Below the pieces are notes generated by a model. That model saw nothing but the letters and a program-made list of their open reading frames with translations, searched no databases and was not told the DNA's origin. Positions 23,049-31,874 of a DNA stretch of 34,017 nucleotides are shown here, one piece after another. The stretch lies in assembly GCF_021890735.1 (NCBI RefSeq), contig NZ_JAKKUR010000016.1, forward strand, positions 1-34,017, read 5' to 3'. The DNA is from Thermanaeromonas sp. GTDB lineage: Bacteria > Bacillota > DSM-521 > Neomoorellales > Neomoorellaceae. Position 1 is the stretch's first letter; each line of letters starts with the position of its first letter. The position numbers were made by a program, and so were the translations under genes.

Positions 23049-23993
23049 TTAATCGAATAAAGTACTGACAGATTCATCCCGGTGGATACGCATGATGGCC
23101 TCCCCTAAAAGGGGCGCTACCGAAAGGTGGCGGAGCTTGGGGATATCTTTCTCCGGGGGCACCGGGATGGTGTTGCAAACTATTACCTCCTCCACGGGAG
23201 CGTCTTTCAGCCTCTCTACCGCAGGCCCCGACAGCACCGGGTGGGTACAACAAGCGTAGATGGCTCGCGCGCCCTGTTCCTTTAGGGCCCGGGCACCCAG
23301 GCAGATGGTTCCGGCGGTGTCAATGAGATCGTCCACCATAATTACTGTTTTGCCTTCTACTTCTCCGATTATGTTCATTACTTCCGCCACGTTGGGGGCC
23401 GGCCTGCGCTTGTCTATTATAGCAATCTCTGCCCCGAGGCGCTCGGCCAAGTTACGGGCCCGTATTACTCCCCCTACATCGGGTGAGACTACAACTAGCT
23501 CTTTGAGATCCAAGCCCTTAAAATAATCGGCCAAAATCGGTATAGCCGTCAAGTGGTCCACCGGTATGTCGAAGAACCCTTGAATGGCCCCGGCATGAAG
23601 GTCCATGGTAAGAACGCGGTCTGCGCCGGCCGCGGTGATGAGATTAGCCACCAGCTTGGCCGATATAGGGTCCCGTGCCCGGGTTTTTCTCTCCTGCCGG
23701 GCATAGCCGTAATAGGGTATAACGGCCGTTATGCGCCAGGCCGAAGCCCGCCTGAGGGCATCGATAAGTATGAGAAGCTCCATCAAATTTTCGTTCACCG
23801 GGTTACAGGTGGGCTGGATTACAAATACATCTGCCCCCCGCACGCTTTCATCGATGGCTATGCTTATCTCCCCGTCGCTAAACCGCCCCACTTTGGCCTT
23901 GCCCAGGGGAACTTCCAGGTAACTAGATATCTCCTGGGCGAGCTTAGGGTTAGCATTACCTGTAAAAATTTTTAGCTCTGTATCGCTGGTCAT
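23049..23993 (-). CDS. prs: Ribose-phosphate pyrophosphokinase (PRPP synthetase)
   Basis: The enzyme has 314 residues and makes PRPP from ribose-5-phosphate and ATP for nucleotide, His, Trp and NAD synthesis. Class I features are all present: [54 protein letters not shown], the ATP-loop region [18 protein letters not shown] and the PRPP-binding [18 protein letters not shown]. It overlaps the 3' end of glmU by 4 bp, the conserved glmU-prs pair of Firmicutes, so the two are translationally coupled. The gene ends close to the convergent PRC-barrel gene with no clear terminator between them. Confidence 0.98.
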   Translation of the reverse strand: MTSDTELKIFTGNANPKLAQEISSYLEVPLGKAKVGRFSDGEISIAIDESVRGADVFVIQPTCNPVNENLMELLILIDALRRASAWRITAVIPYYGYARQERKTRARDPISAKLVANLITAAGADRVLTMDLHAGAIQGFFDIPVDHLTAIPILADYFKGLDLKELVVVSPDVGGVIRARNLAERLGAEIAIIDKRRPAPNVAEVMNIIGEVEGKTVIMVDDLIDTAGTICLGARALKEQGARAIYACCTHPVLSGPAVERLKDAPVEEVIVCNTIPVPPEKDIPKLRHLSVAPLLGEAIMRIHRDESVSTLFD

Positions 23994-25378
23994 TCCTCAC
24001 CCGACCTTTCTTTTTTTTCTAGCCTGGCCCGGCCTTTCTCCGGAATGTTTACCTGCTCGGCCCGGGCTAAAGCCAGAGCTCCTGCTGGTACGTTTTTAGT
24101 TATGGTGGAACCGGCTCCCACTAAAGCTTTCTCCCCCACCTCGACCGGTGCCACCAGGTTAGTGTTGCTCCCGATAAAGGCTCCGTCGCCTATCACGGTG
24201 GTCCACTTTCGGTGCCCATCGTAATTACAAGTTATGGTACCGGCTCCGATATTTACATTTTTTCCTACTTCTGCATCTCCTAAGTAAGTCAAATGAGGAA
24301 CTTTACTGTCCTCGCCCACCCGTGAAGCCTTTATTTCGACAAAATCACCTACCTTTACCCGGTCGGCCAAAACCGTCCCCGGCCGCAAATAGGCAAAAGG
24401 CCCTATCTGGCAGCGAGCTCCTACTGCGCTCCCTAAAACAACGGAATAACTTACACACGTTTCCTCCCCAATAGAGCTATCCCTTACGGTGGTCTGGGGT
24501 CCTACGGTGCAACGGGAGCCGATGGTGGTCTTCCCTTCCAGAAAAGTGAAGGGTAAAAGTATAGTATCCCGCCCCACCTCCACCCCGGCATCCACAAAGG
24601 TGGTAGCAGGGTCTACTATGGTTACACCTTTACGCATGAGTTCCTCGTTTATACGCCGCCGGAGCACCCGGGCGGCCCGGGCCAGGTCCACACGGTCGTT
24701 CACTCCAAGTATTTCTTCGGGATCCGGGCACTCCACCGCCAGGACTTTTTCTCCCCGCAAGCAGAAAAGTTCGATTACATCCGTAAGATAATATTCGCCC
24801 TGGGCGTTTAAAGGCTTTATCTCCTCTAGAGCCGGCCATACTAAAGAGGCATCAAAACAGTAGGTCCCGCTGTTCACCTCCTTGATGGCCTTTTCTTGGG
24901 GGCCCGCGTCCTTTTCCTCCACTATCCTCTCCACCCTGCCGGAAGGCCCGCGCACCACCCGTCCATACCCCGTAGGGTCTTCCAGGGAAGCTACAAGGAT
25001 GCTCGCCGCAGCCTTTTCCTCCCGGTGCTTCTTTAATAGTTCAACCAGAGTAGAAGGGCGAAGCAAGGGGGTATCCCCGCACAACACTAAAAGGGTGGAA
25101 GCTCCCCCGGCCAACTCCCGCGCCTGGGCCAGGGCGTGTCCCGTCCCCAACTGCCTCTCCTGCCAGGCGTACTTATACCGGGAACCCAAGTAAGACCGGA
25201 CCGCCTCCCCTCCGTGACCCACCACCACCACGATCTCCTGTAAGCCAGCCCCCTCTAAAGCCGCCAAAACGTGCTCAACGAGGGCTCTCCCGGCCACCCG
25301 GTGAAGAACCTTGGGTATATCAGAACGCATCCTTTTGCCTTCGCCTGCCGCCAGCACGACGGCTACTGCACCCTCCAC
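23990..25378 (-). CDS. glmU: Bifunctional UDP-GlcNAc pyrophosphorylase / GlcN-1-P acetyltransferase
   Basis: The enzyme has 462 residues and makes UDP-GlcNAc for peptidoglycan and wall polymers. The N-terminal uridyltransferase starts [20 protein letters not shown] and includes [32 protein letters not shown] and [12 protein letters not shown]. The C-terminal left-handed beta helix acetyltransferase shows many hexapeptide turns ([20 protein letters not shown]), then [40 protein letters not shown] and the conserved [13 protein letters not shown]. It begins 15 bp after the MobA-like gene. Linking UDP-GlcNAc supply with prs is usual; the upstream genes are specific to this lineage. Confidence 0.98.
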   Translation of the reverse strand: MEGAVAVVLAAGEGKRMRSDIPKVLHRVAGRALVEHVLAALEGAGLQEIVVVVGHGGEAVRSYLGSRYKYAWQERQLGTGHALAQARELAGGASTLLVLCGDTPLLRPSTLVELLKKHREEKAAASILVASLEDPTGYGRVVRGPSGRVERIVEEKDAGPQEKAIKEVNSGTYCFDASLVWPALEEIKPLNAQGEYYLTDVIELFCLRGEKVLAVECPDPEEILGVNDRVDLARAARVLRRRINEELMRKGVTIVDPATTFVDAGVEVGRDTILLPFTFLEGKTTIGSRCTVGPQTTVRDSSIGEETCVSYSVVLGSAVGARCQIGPFAYLRPGTVLADRVKVGDFVEIKASRVGEDSKVPHLTYLGDAEVGKNVNIGAGTITCNYDGHRKWTTVIGDGAFIGSNTNLVAPVEVGEKALVGAGSTITKNVPAGALALARAEQVNIPEKGRARLEKKERSGEE

Positions 25379-25393
25379 CTTCTACCCTCCCCC

Positions 25394-26152
25394 TCAAGGT
25401 GCCGACCCGTCGAAGATTCTTGATACCAGCTCCCAATCCTCTGGTTTATCTACATCCACGCCGATCTCGGGATAAGGGGTTATTACGGCCGTCCCCCTAA
25501 CACCCAAAAGCCGCGAAAAGCTCCTCTCGGCCTCGGCCAGGGTGAGCCTTCCCAAGATGAATTTTAAAATAAACAAAGGGCCTATCTGCCTGGCCAGGCC
25601 TAAAGGACTTTTACGCAGCTTAACTAACTTTTCCCCTTTTAAGGCACAAGACGTAAAAGTGTCTCCCCTTATAAGCGCTAAATTACCTCCGGTGAAAGTA
25701 CCCTCCCTCAGGCGCACGTAGGTGCGGCGGGCTCCCTTAAACTTTTCTTCTACGGATTGCCGCGTGACGATGGGGTAATACAGATCTGCTTCCGCTTTAA
25801 AGCAGCGTTCTAAAAAGTCCCTTACTGCTTCAGGGGTAAGGAGGGGAAGATCGGCTGTAGATAACAGGATCCACTGGCTTCCCTGTAAAGCCTGGTATCC
25901 GTTTAGGGCGCTCTCTACGGCCGTTGACCCGGCCAAAACCCAGCGTACCCCTTCTTCCCGCGCCAGTTCCGAAAGATCCGGCGGTCCTACTAAAACCAGC
26001 TCTTCCAAATAGCCTGACTTCCTCAGCGCTCCTATCACCCAGGTAACCATGGGGCGGCCCCCTACGGGAAGCAGGGCTTCCGTACTTACCCCCAAGTTTT
26101 CTCCCTTACCCGGGCTCCCTCCGGCCAGTACGATCCCGCCGACCTTCCTCAT
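25394..26152 (-). CDS. MobA-like NTP transferase family protein
   Basis: The protein has 252 residues with a nucleotidyltransferase Rossmann-type fold. The start GGIVLAGGSPGKGENLG resembles the nucleotide-binding LAGGxSxRxG loop, but the usual Arg is replaced (SPGKG). ALLPVGGRPMVTWVIGAL and LLSTADLPLLTPEAVRDFLE (metal-binding Asp) are conserved, and VITPYPEIGVDVDKPEDWEL is a common ending of sugar-nucleotide and molybdopterin nucleotidyltransferases. It lies between a GntR regulator and glmU with 10-15 bp gaps. The substrate cannot be told; MobA, MocA and sugar-1-phosphate relatives are all possible. Similar genes in this location occur in thermophilic Clostridia as far as I recall. Confidence 0.78.
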   Translation of the reverse strand: MRKVGGIVLAGGSPGKGENLGVSTEALLPVGGRPMVTWVIGALRKSGYLEELVLVGPPDLSELAREEGVRWVLAGSTAVESALNGYQALQGSQWILLSTADLPLLTPEAVRDFLERCFKAEADLYYPIVTRQSVEEKFKGARRTYVRLREGTFTGGNLALIRGDTFTSCALKGEKLVKLRKSPLGLARQIGPLFILKFILGRLTLAEAERSFSRLLGVRGTAVITPYPEIGVDVDKPEDWELVSRIFDGSAP

Positions 26153-26163
26153 CCCCTGCCCTC

Positions 26164-26865
26164 CTAAACCTTGCTTTCTCCTTCTCGCGTGCGCATCTCT
26201 TCCCGGATAGCTTCCAGCAGGCGGTTTTCAGCGTTTTCTATATGCTCTTGAGCCAGCCGCTGGGCAAGCTCGACGTTGCGCGAAGCAATGGCTTCCACCA
26301 GGGCCTTATGCTCCTCAACAGTTTCCCGCTTGCGGCCAGGTGTAGCCAGGGAGCTGGTACGGAAACGCTGAATATGCTCTCTTAAATTGTTTATTATCTG
26401 CACTAACCGGTCGTTACGGCTGGCCCGGTAAAGAATATCGTGGAACTGGGTGTCCAATTGAACGAGGGTCTCCAAATCGTTTTTTTCTGCACATTCGGCA
26501 ATCTTTACCAGCAAGCGCTCCAGCTCTTCCAGCTCTTCCTCTGTAATGCGCTCGCAAGCCAGCGCGGCTGCCAAAGCTTCCAAAGCACCCCTTATTTCAA
26601 AAACATCGGCGATGTCTTTGGTGGAAATATCGGCCACGTAGGCCCCCTTGCGGGGGACCATTACTACAAGGCCCTCCAGTTCCAGCTTCCGAATGGCCTC
26701 GCGGACGGGGGTGCGGCTCACCCCCATTTCTTCGGCCAGTTGTACCTCCATAAGGCGTTCGCCTGGTTTAAGGTGGCCTGCCAGGATGGCTTCGCGTAAG
26801 GTTTCAAATACGATCTCCCGCAGGGGCTTGTAGTTTTCCAGTTTGCTGGCAAATATATTTTTCAT
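26164..26865 (-). CDS. GntR family (FadR/FCD subfamily) transcriptional regulator
   Basis: The protein has 233 residues. The winged HTH is at about 18-80 (LREAILAGHLKPGERLMEVQ, LAEEMGVSRTPVREAIRKLE, LEGLVVMVPRKGAYVADIS). The FCD ligand domain follows (FEIRGALEALAAALACERIT, LDTQFHDILYRASRNDRLVQ, EEHKALVEAIASRNVELAQR, HIENAE) with the His and Asp positions that hold a metal in this group. Such regulators bind carboxylates or amino acids and repress nearby genes. It lies downstream of ispE, 40 bp away, and just before the MobA-like gene. The ligand and operator are unknown. The nearby cyanophycin genes make an amino-acid-type signal an idea only. Confidence 0.92.
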   Translation of the reverse strand: MKNIFASKLENYKPLREIVFETLREAILAGHLKPGERLMEVQLAEEMGVSRTPVREAIRKLELEGLVVMVPRKGAYVADISTKDIADVFEIRGALEALAAALACERITEEELEELERLLVKIAECAEKNDLETLVQLDTQFHDILYRASRNDRLVQIINNLREHIQRFRTSSLATPGRKRETVEEHKALVEAIASRNVELAQRLAQEHIENAENRLLEAIREEMRTREGESKV

Positions 26866-26905
26866 ACGCTCTCCCTCCGGACAACTCGTCTTCCGCCTAC
26901 ATCAG

Positions 26906-27805
26906 TCATATCGTATGGGTAACAAAAGTTTCGGGGTAGCGCGGTTTTAGCTCCCGGGCGATCCTTTCTGCCTCCGTCCGGCTGGGCACTACACCGAACA
27001 CCGCCGGGCCGCTGCCGCACAGGACGGCTTTCTCAGCTCCGAGGTCCAGCAAGCTCCCTTTTATAACCTTCACCTCGGGGTAGAGGGCGAAAGTAACCTT
27101 TTCCAAGGTATTACCCAATGAAGCTATTAAAGCTTCCCGGTCGCCGCGGTACAGGGCTGCTAAAGCCTCCTTTTCCCGGGGCACCTCAAAATCTTCACAC
27201 CATATACCGGCATCCCAGCCTGCATAGATCTTCCGGGTGCTGATGCTAAAAGAGGGTTTAACTATAACCAGCCACAGGCGGGGAGGAGGAGGCAAAATTA
27301 AAAGCCTTTCACCCTTTCCAGTGCCCAAAGCAGTGCCTCCCAATACACAAAAAGGTACATCGGCTCCCAGCCTTTCACCCAAATGAGCCAGCGCGCCCGG
27401 CGTAAGGCCCAGATCAAAAAGATAGTTTATGCCCACCAAAACCGCAGCAGCATCGGAGCTACCCCCGCCCAGGCCGGCAGCCACGGGTATGTTTTTCTCC
27501 AGAACGATCCTTACGCCTCTGAAGGGGTAGCTTTCCCGTAAAAGTAAGGCGGCCTGCCAGGCCAGGTTTTCGGGGCCCCGGAGCCCTTGCACACCTTTTA
27601 CTTCTAGCTCTATATCATCTGCCTCTTGCAAGGTAATTTTATCGTGCAGGGCAATACTCTGAAAGATGGTACTTATTTCATGGTAGCCGTCGGGCCTGGT
27701 CCCTTTAACTTCTAAGGTTAAGTTGATCTTAGCATAAGCCCGTAGGGTTATCTCCCGCAAAATATCTTCCAATTCCTCCTGAAAGGTGGCAAAAGCCTGG
27801 GCCAA
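26906..27805 (-). CDS. ispE: 4-diphosphocytidyl-2-C-methyl-D-erythritol kinase
   Basis: IspE phosphorylates CDP-methylerythritol in the MEP isoprenoid pathway. The ORF has 299 codons. GHMP-kinase motifs are clear: LRAYAKINLTLEVKGTRPDG, the ATP loop NIPVAAGLGGGSSDAAAVL, and VLCGSGPAVFGVVPS near the end. The first 15 residues (from TTG 27805) are not typical. A second TTG at 27760 would give the family start MREITLRAYAKINL, but its AGGAGG is about 14 nt away, so the start is uncertain. It follows cphA by 13 bp. In many Firmicutes ispE stands near purR and glmU, and here that neighbourhood is kept while cphA is inserted upstream. Confidence 0.95.
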   Translation of the reverse strand: MAQAFATFQEELEDILREITLRAYAKINLTLEVKGTRPDGYHEISTIFQSIALHDKITLQEADDIELEVKGVQGLRGPENLAWQAALLLRESYPFRGVRIVLEKNIPVAAGLGGGSSDAAAVLVGINYLFDLGLTPGALAHLGERLGADVPFCVLGGTALGTGKGERLLILPPPPRLWLVIVKPSFSISTRKIYAGWDAGIWCEDFEVPREKEALAALYRGDREALIASLGNTLEKVTFALYPEVKVIKGSLLDLGAEKAVLCGSGPAVFGVVPSRTEAERIARELKPRYPETFVTHTI

Positions 27806-27818
27806 AATCTCCCGTCCC

Positions 27819-30446
27819 TTAATTATACACCATATCGAGCAAAAATCCTCTTTTTTCGTCCTTAAAGTTATTTACCGCCTGTAAAACGGCCTCCAGCTCT
27901 TCATAAAAAATAACCACTACTTGACCCGGGCCTGCTTGGGCCAAGGCCGTAAAAGCCGCCTCACCTTCATTAAGCACTATTTGTATCTTATCCGGAGAAA
28001 GCCCCGCGGCCACGGCTCCCCGGCGCAGTAAACCCGCCACCTCACCCGGGCTGCGACCGCGGCGGTCCTTATCTTCCTTTAGGACAAGCCTTTGGCAGAG
28101 GCGCCCCGCTACCATCCCGCTTTTTAAGATAGAAGTGTCCGGCCGGTCTCCAGGCACCCCGATTACGGCCACTACCTCAGGCGAGATCTGCCTGGCCAGC
28201 CTAAGGACGCTTTCGAAACCCGCCGGGTTATGGCCGTAATCTATGATGACTTTAATGTCCCCGATCTCCTGGAACATTAAGCGCCCCGGGTTGTGCTCCG
28301 GCAGCCGGCCGAACTCCCTTAACCCCCGGGCGACTACGGGCAGGGGCACGCCTAAAGCCACGCAGGCTGCTACAGCAGCCAGGGCGTTTTGCAAATTATG
28401 CCGGGCCAGGCCTTTGAAAGTACAGGTTACCGCAGGAACGGCTATAAGTCTTCTCTTCAGGCTTCCCCGGGCTAAAATTATGTAGCCGGCCCGGGTATAG
28501 ACGGCCGTGCCCCCACGGGCCACATGCTCCCGGACTTCGGGGCTATTGGCCCTTAAACTAAAGAATATGATCTTGCCCCGGGCCCTAGACCGCATCCGCA
28601 GCGTCAAGGGGTCATCGGCGTTTAATACCGAAAACCCGTCCTCTTTAACTGCCTCCACCACCAAGGATTTTACATAGGCCAGATCCTCCAGGGTTTCCAC
28701 GCCGTACTGGCCCAGGTGGTCTTCACTAATGTTGAGGACGATCCCCACATCCGCCCGGTCGTAAGCCAGGCCTGCCCGTAAAATCCCACCTCTTGCCGTC
28801 TCCAGAACGGCTACCTCCACCCTCCGGTCCGCTAAAACCCTCCGGGCGCTGGCCGGCCCTGCCGCATCCCCCTTCTCCACCAGCCTTCCCCCGATGTATA
28901 TCCCGTCGGTAGTAGTAAGCCCCACCGTCAAACCGGTAAGGCCCAGGATGTAAGCAATAAGCCGGGCCGTGGTAGTCTTTCCGTTGGTACCCGTGACGGA
29001 GACGATAGGTATGCGTCCGTCGTCCCCGGGAGGAAAAAGGCTTTCCACTATGGCTCCGGCTACGTCCCGGGGCTGGCCTGATAACGGGAAGTGGTGCATG
29101 CGAATGCCGGGCGCGGCATTTACCTCTACGATCCCACCCCCTGTAGAACTTAACGGCCGGGAAATATCGGGGCAGACCATGTCCACGCCAGCCACATCAA
29201 GCCCTATGACCCTGGCGGCCTCTTCTGCAATCCAGGCATTGTAGGGGTGAACTTTATTGGTGACGTCAACCGCCGTGCCCCCTGTACTCAGATTAGCGCT
29301 CTCCCTTAAGAAGACAGTAGCCCCCTTGGGAGGTATGTCCTCCAGGGCCCACCCTTGGCGCCTTAACGTAAAAAGGGTCAGGCTATCCAGGGGAAGCCTG
29401 GTCAGGGGCCGGTCATGCCCTTCGCCCCGAGCCGGGTCTAAATTGGCCAGCTCAATAAGCTCCTTGACGGAATGCCGTCCGTCACCTATAACGTGAGCCG
29501 GCGTGCGCTCGCAGGCAGCCAGGAATTTTTCTTTGACTACCAGCAGCCTGTACTGGCGTCCGGGAAGATGTTCTTCAATTAAAACCGGTCCGTAAGCAGC
29601 CGCTTCTTTATAAGCCTCCCTGACCTCAGATTCACTTTTAAGGTTGGTGAAAACACCTTTACCCTGGTTCCCGCGCAAGGGCTTTACTACTATGGGAAAG
29701 CCGAGCCTTAAAGCCGCGGCCACTGCCTCTTCCTCACTGCCAACTACCATGCCCCGGGGAACCGGCAAGCCGAATTCTTTAAGTAGCTTTTTAGTTAAAG
29801 CCTTATCCCCGGCTATATCTACGGCTATGGAGCGGGTATTTTCGGTTATGGTAGCCCAGATTCTGCGGCTGCGGCAGCCGTACCCTAGCTGAAGGAGGCT
29901 CCCTTCCCCCAGGGGGCGGACTGGAATACCCCGGCGCCGGCAGGCAGCTACAATGGCTTCCGTGCTGGGGCCCAGGCTATACTTATCCAGAACCTCCTTC
30001 AGCCTGTTTAGGGCGGCCTGGACGTCGTATTCCTTACCTTGGAGGAGGTTTAATACCAAATCTACTGCAAGGCCTAAGGCTTCTCTAGCAGCCTCCTTGC
30101 ACTTGTACTCAAGGATTATCTCCACCACTCCGGGTATGCGGGTGTCCCGGGTTTTGCCGTAGGAAACCTCCTCGCCCGCCAGCCAGAGGAGCTCCAGGGC
30201 CACGTGCTCGACCACATGTCCCAAATAGGTCCCCTCGAACAACCTCTCCTGAAATCCGCCCTCATATCCCCGGGAACAGTGGTGATCTTTAAGCCCGGGT
30301 AAATAATGCAAGAGCTTCTCTCTAAAGCCCGAAAGCTCCGCGGTACTGGTCCCTGCGTACCCACCCAGCTCCAGCCGGGCTACCAGCACCGGACGCAGGC
30401 AAAAGATATTGGGCCCCTCCAGGGCCCGGAAGTCGATAAGGCGCAT
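27819..30446 (-). CDS. cphA: Cyanophycin synthetase
   Basis: The enzyme has 875 residues and polymerises Asp and Arg into multi-L-arginyl-poly-L-aspartate using ATP. The N-terminal domain (1-160) includes GTYLGHVVEHVALELLWLAG. The central ATP-grasp domain (about 210-470) shows GFPIVVKPLRGNQGKGVFTN, TGGTAVDVTNKVHP and GGGIVEVNAAPGIRMH. The C-terminal Mur-ligase-like domain starts VSVTGTNGKTTTARLIA (P-loop 486-492), with VGIVLNISEDHLGQYGVETL and VIIDYGHNPAGF. All three parts look intact. cphB lies upstream on the same strand. GAGGAGGG before the ATG is partly covered by an inverted repeat at 30463-30543. A nitrogen/carbon reserve in a spore-former is the likely role. Confidence 0.97.
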   Translation of the reverse strand: MRLIDFRALEGPNIFCLRPVLVARLELGGYAGTSTAELSGFREKLLHYLPGLKDHHCSRGYEGGFQERLFEGTYLGHVVEHVALELLWLAGEEVSYGKTRDTRIPGVVEIILEYKCKEAAREALGLAVDLVLNLLQGKEYDVQAALNRLKEVLDKYSLGPSTEAIVAACRRRGIPVRPLGEGSLLQLGYGCRSRRIWATITENTRSIAVDIAGDKALTKKLLKEFGLPVPRGMVVGSEEEAVAAALRLGFPIVVKPLRGNQGKGVFTNLKSESEVREAYKEAAAYGPVLIEEHLPGRQYRLLVVKEKFLAACERTPAHVIGDGRHSVKELIELANLDPARGEGHDRPLTRLPLDSLTLFTLRRQGWALEDIPPKGATVFLRESANLSTGGTAVDVTNKVHPYNAWIAEEAARVIGLDVAGVDMVCPDISRPLSSTGGGIVEVNAAPGIRMHHFPLSGQPRDVAGAIVESLFPPGDDGRIPIVSVTGTNGKTTTARLIAYILGLTGLTVGLTTTDGIYIGGRLVEKGDAAGPASARRVLADRRVEVAVLETARGGILRAGLAYDRADVGIVLNISEDHLGQYGVETLEDLAYVKSLVVEAVKEDGFSVLNADDPLTLRMRSRARGKIIFFSLRANSPEVREHVARGGTAVYTRAGYIILARGSLKRRLIAVPAVTCTFKGLARHNLQNALAAVAACVALGVPLPVVARGLREFGRLPEHNPGRLMFQEIGDIKVIIDYGHNPAGFESVLRLARQISPEVVAVIGVPGDRPDTSILKSGMVAGRLCQRLVLKEDKDRRGRSPGEVAGLLRRGAVAAGLSPDKIQIVLNEGEAAFTALAQAGPGQVVVIFYEELEAVLQAVNNFKDEKRGFLLDMVYN

Positions 30447-30462
30447 AAATTTTAGCTTCCCT

Positions 30463-30543
30463 CCTCAGCCGTTTCCTAGTTTAACCAATAGAGGGTAAAT
30501 TATACGGCCGGTAAGAATTAAGGCGGAGAATTAACGGCTGAGG
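30463..30543 (-). repeat. 11-bp inverted repeat in the cphB-cphA gap touching the cphA ribosome binding site
   Basis: CCTCAGCCGTT (30463-30473) and AACGGCTGAGG (30533-30543) are perfect inverted copies separated by 59 bp. The copy nearer cphA covers half of its GAGGAGGG site (30459-30466). A TATAAT on the minus strand (30499-30504) lies between the arms but lacks a good -35. A message starting at that -10 would omit the far arm, whereas read-through from cphB would contain both. Confidence 0.5.
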
Positions 30544-30624
30544 CGGGCTGGTAAAGCTGGAACCTCGAAGCATCTAGAAATGTTTACTAGGCTCGGCCTG
30601 AGGAAAAGCCAAGCAGGTTAAAAC

Positions 30625-31413
30625 CTAACTCAAAGGAAGAAGGGCGCGGCGGGTATCCAAATCGAAGCCGTAACCTGCCGGGAGCACGTGCAGGGATACG
30701 CCCGTTAAGGCCAGGGGCTCGCGGCCGGCTGCAGATATGTTGGTGTGTTCGATACTACGTCCGTCCACCACAGTTGCCGTCCCGCTTCCCCTTACCCATA
30801 ATTTATCTCCGTCCACCCACACAGCAGTATCTTCATCTATTCCCAGCCCCAGGACGTAAGGGTTGTAGGCCAAAGCGGCCAAAAGCCGGCCCAGGCGTCC
30901 GCGCTGGGCGAAATGCTGGTCTACGATAACCTCGCGGATGAACCCCAACCCGGGAGCCAGCCGCACTGCATTTAAGCGGGGCGCCACTTCCCCCTCGCCA
31001 GAAACGATCATAGTAGAGCTCATGGCGGCCGCGCCCGCGCTCGTACCTCCTATAAGGACGCCCCGGCGAAAAGCCCGGTGCAAGGCGCGGTCGAGGCCGG
31101 TGCCCCCTAAAATGGAGGTAAGGCGTAGCTGGTCGCCGCCGGTAAAAAACACCGCCGTAGCTTCTTCCACGGGCCGTGCTAAAGCCTCCCTGTCCGCTTC
31201 TTTGCGCGTAGCCGGGGCTACGATTTCTACCCGCCTTGCGCCCAGACGACCAAAAACACGCCAGTACACCTCCCCGGCCTCTGCCATATTATGCGAGGCC
31301 ACCGGTATAACCACTATCTTGGCCCCCTCCCCGCCGCAGGCCTCCAAAAACCCCTGTAAAACTTCGCAGTGCCCCTCCCGGTCTTCGTTTCCGCCTATGA
31401 GGTATAGAGCCAT
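30625..31413 (-). CDS. cphB: Cyanophycinase
   Basis: The enzyme has 262 residues, family S51, and cleaves cyanophycin to beta-Asp-Arg dipeptides. The nucleophile elbow is GVLIGGTSAGAAAMSSTMI with Ser125. ALYLIGGNEDREGH at the start, AVFFTGGDQLRLTSILGGTG (88-107), and VIVDQHFAQRGRLGRLLAAL plus LGLGIDEDTAVWV towards the end complete the family pattern. The ATG at 31413 has GAAGGAGG. It is the first gene of the run that continues into cphA, so degradation and synthesis genes are on one strand in the order cphB-cphA, separated by 178 bp. The dipeptidase that would finish the pathway is not in the window. Confidence 0.96.
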   Translation of the reverse strand: MALYLIGGNEDREGHCEVLQGFLEACGGEGAKIVVIPVASHNMAEAGEVYWRVFGRLGARRVEIVAPATRKEADREALARPVEEATAVFFTGGDQLRLTSILGGTGLDRALHRAFRRGVLIGGTSAGAAAMSSTMIVSGEGEVAPRLNAVRLAPGLGFIREVIVDQHFAQRGRLGRLLAALAYNPYVLGLGIDEDTAVWVDGDKLWVRGSGTATVVDGRSIEHTNISAAGREPLALTGVSLHVLPAGYGFDLDTRRALLPLS

Positions 31414-31537
31414 ATGTGTCCTCCTTCGAGAAATTTATTTTCCCGCAGGCAGGAAAAAGTCCCCAAAAAGGCGAATCCCTTTCCTAAAGTTACCCAATTA
31501 AACTACTTCCATTCTTTTTTGAAGGGACGGAAATGCG

Positions 31538-31813
31538 GTGTCTAAGGAGCTGGTCCTTAAAAATTACATGGAGGACTGCGTCTGGGAATTGCTCGATAGC
31601 GTGTTGGAGCAGGACCCTGAAGCCTGCAAGTGCGAAGCTTGCCGGTATGACGTAGTGGCCTTGGCCTTAAACGAGCTTCCGCCCCGGTATGTGGTAAGGG
31701 AAAAAGGAGCCCTGTACACTAAGGTGTCCATGTTGGAAGCCCAGTACCGGGCCGACATCTATAGCGCCCTGACCAAAGCCCTTATGAAGGTAAAACAAAA
31801 CCCGCGCCATTAA
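31538..31813 (+). CDS. ComFB-family (late competence development) protein
   Basis: The protein has 91 residues, GTG at 31538. It matches the ComFB family along most of its length: LVLKNYMEDCVWELLDSVLE, then CKCEACRYDVVALALNELPP, RYVVREKGALYTKVSMLEAQ and YRADIYSALTKALMKVKQNPR. The three cysteines of CKCEAC form a likely metal site. ComFB is encoded in the Bacillus comF operon but is not essential for uptake; in cyanobacteria ComFB-type proteins have been described as cyclic-di-nucleotide receptors. Here it is alone, divergent from cphB and convergent with a response regulator, with no comFA or comFC nearby. Signalling rather than DNA uptake may be its role. Confidence 0.9.
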   Translation: MSKELVLKNYMEDCVWELLDSVLEQDPEACKCEACRYDVVALALNELPPRYVVREKGALYTKVSMLEAQYRADIYSALTKALMKVKQNPRH

Positions 31814-31858
31814 ATTTTAAGGCGCGGGTTTGAAGGGTATCGAGGTATGACCCGCGCC
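31799..31858. terminator. Three-armed bidirectional terminator between comFB and the response regulator
   Basis: CCCGCGCC (31801-31808), GGCGCGGG (31821-31828) and CCCGCGCC again (31851-31858) allow two mutually exclusive stems: 31801-31808 with 31821-31828, or 31821-31828 with 31851-31858. In the plus direction the first stem is followed by only two or three T. In the minus direction the 31801-31828 stem is followed by TTTTGTTTT. It lies between convergent genes. Confidence 0.75.
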
Positions 31859-31874
31859 GTTGTATTTAAAAACA

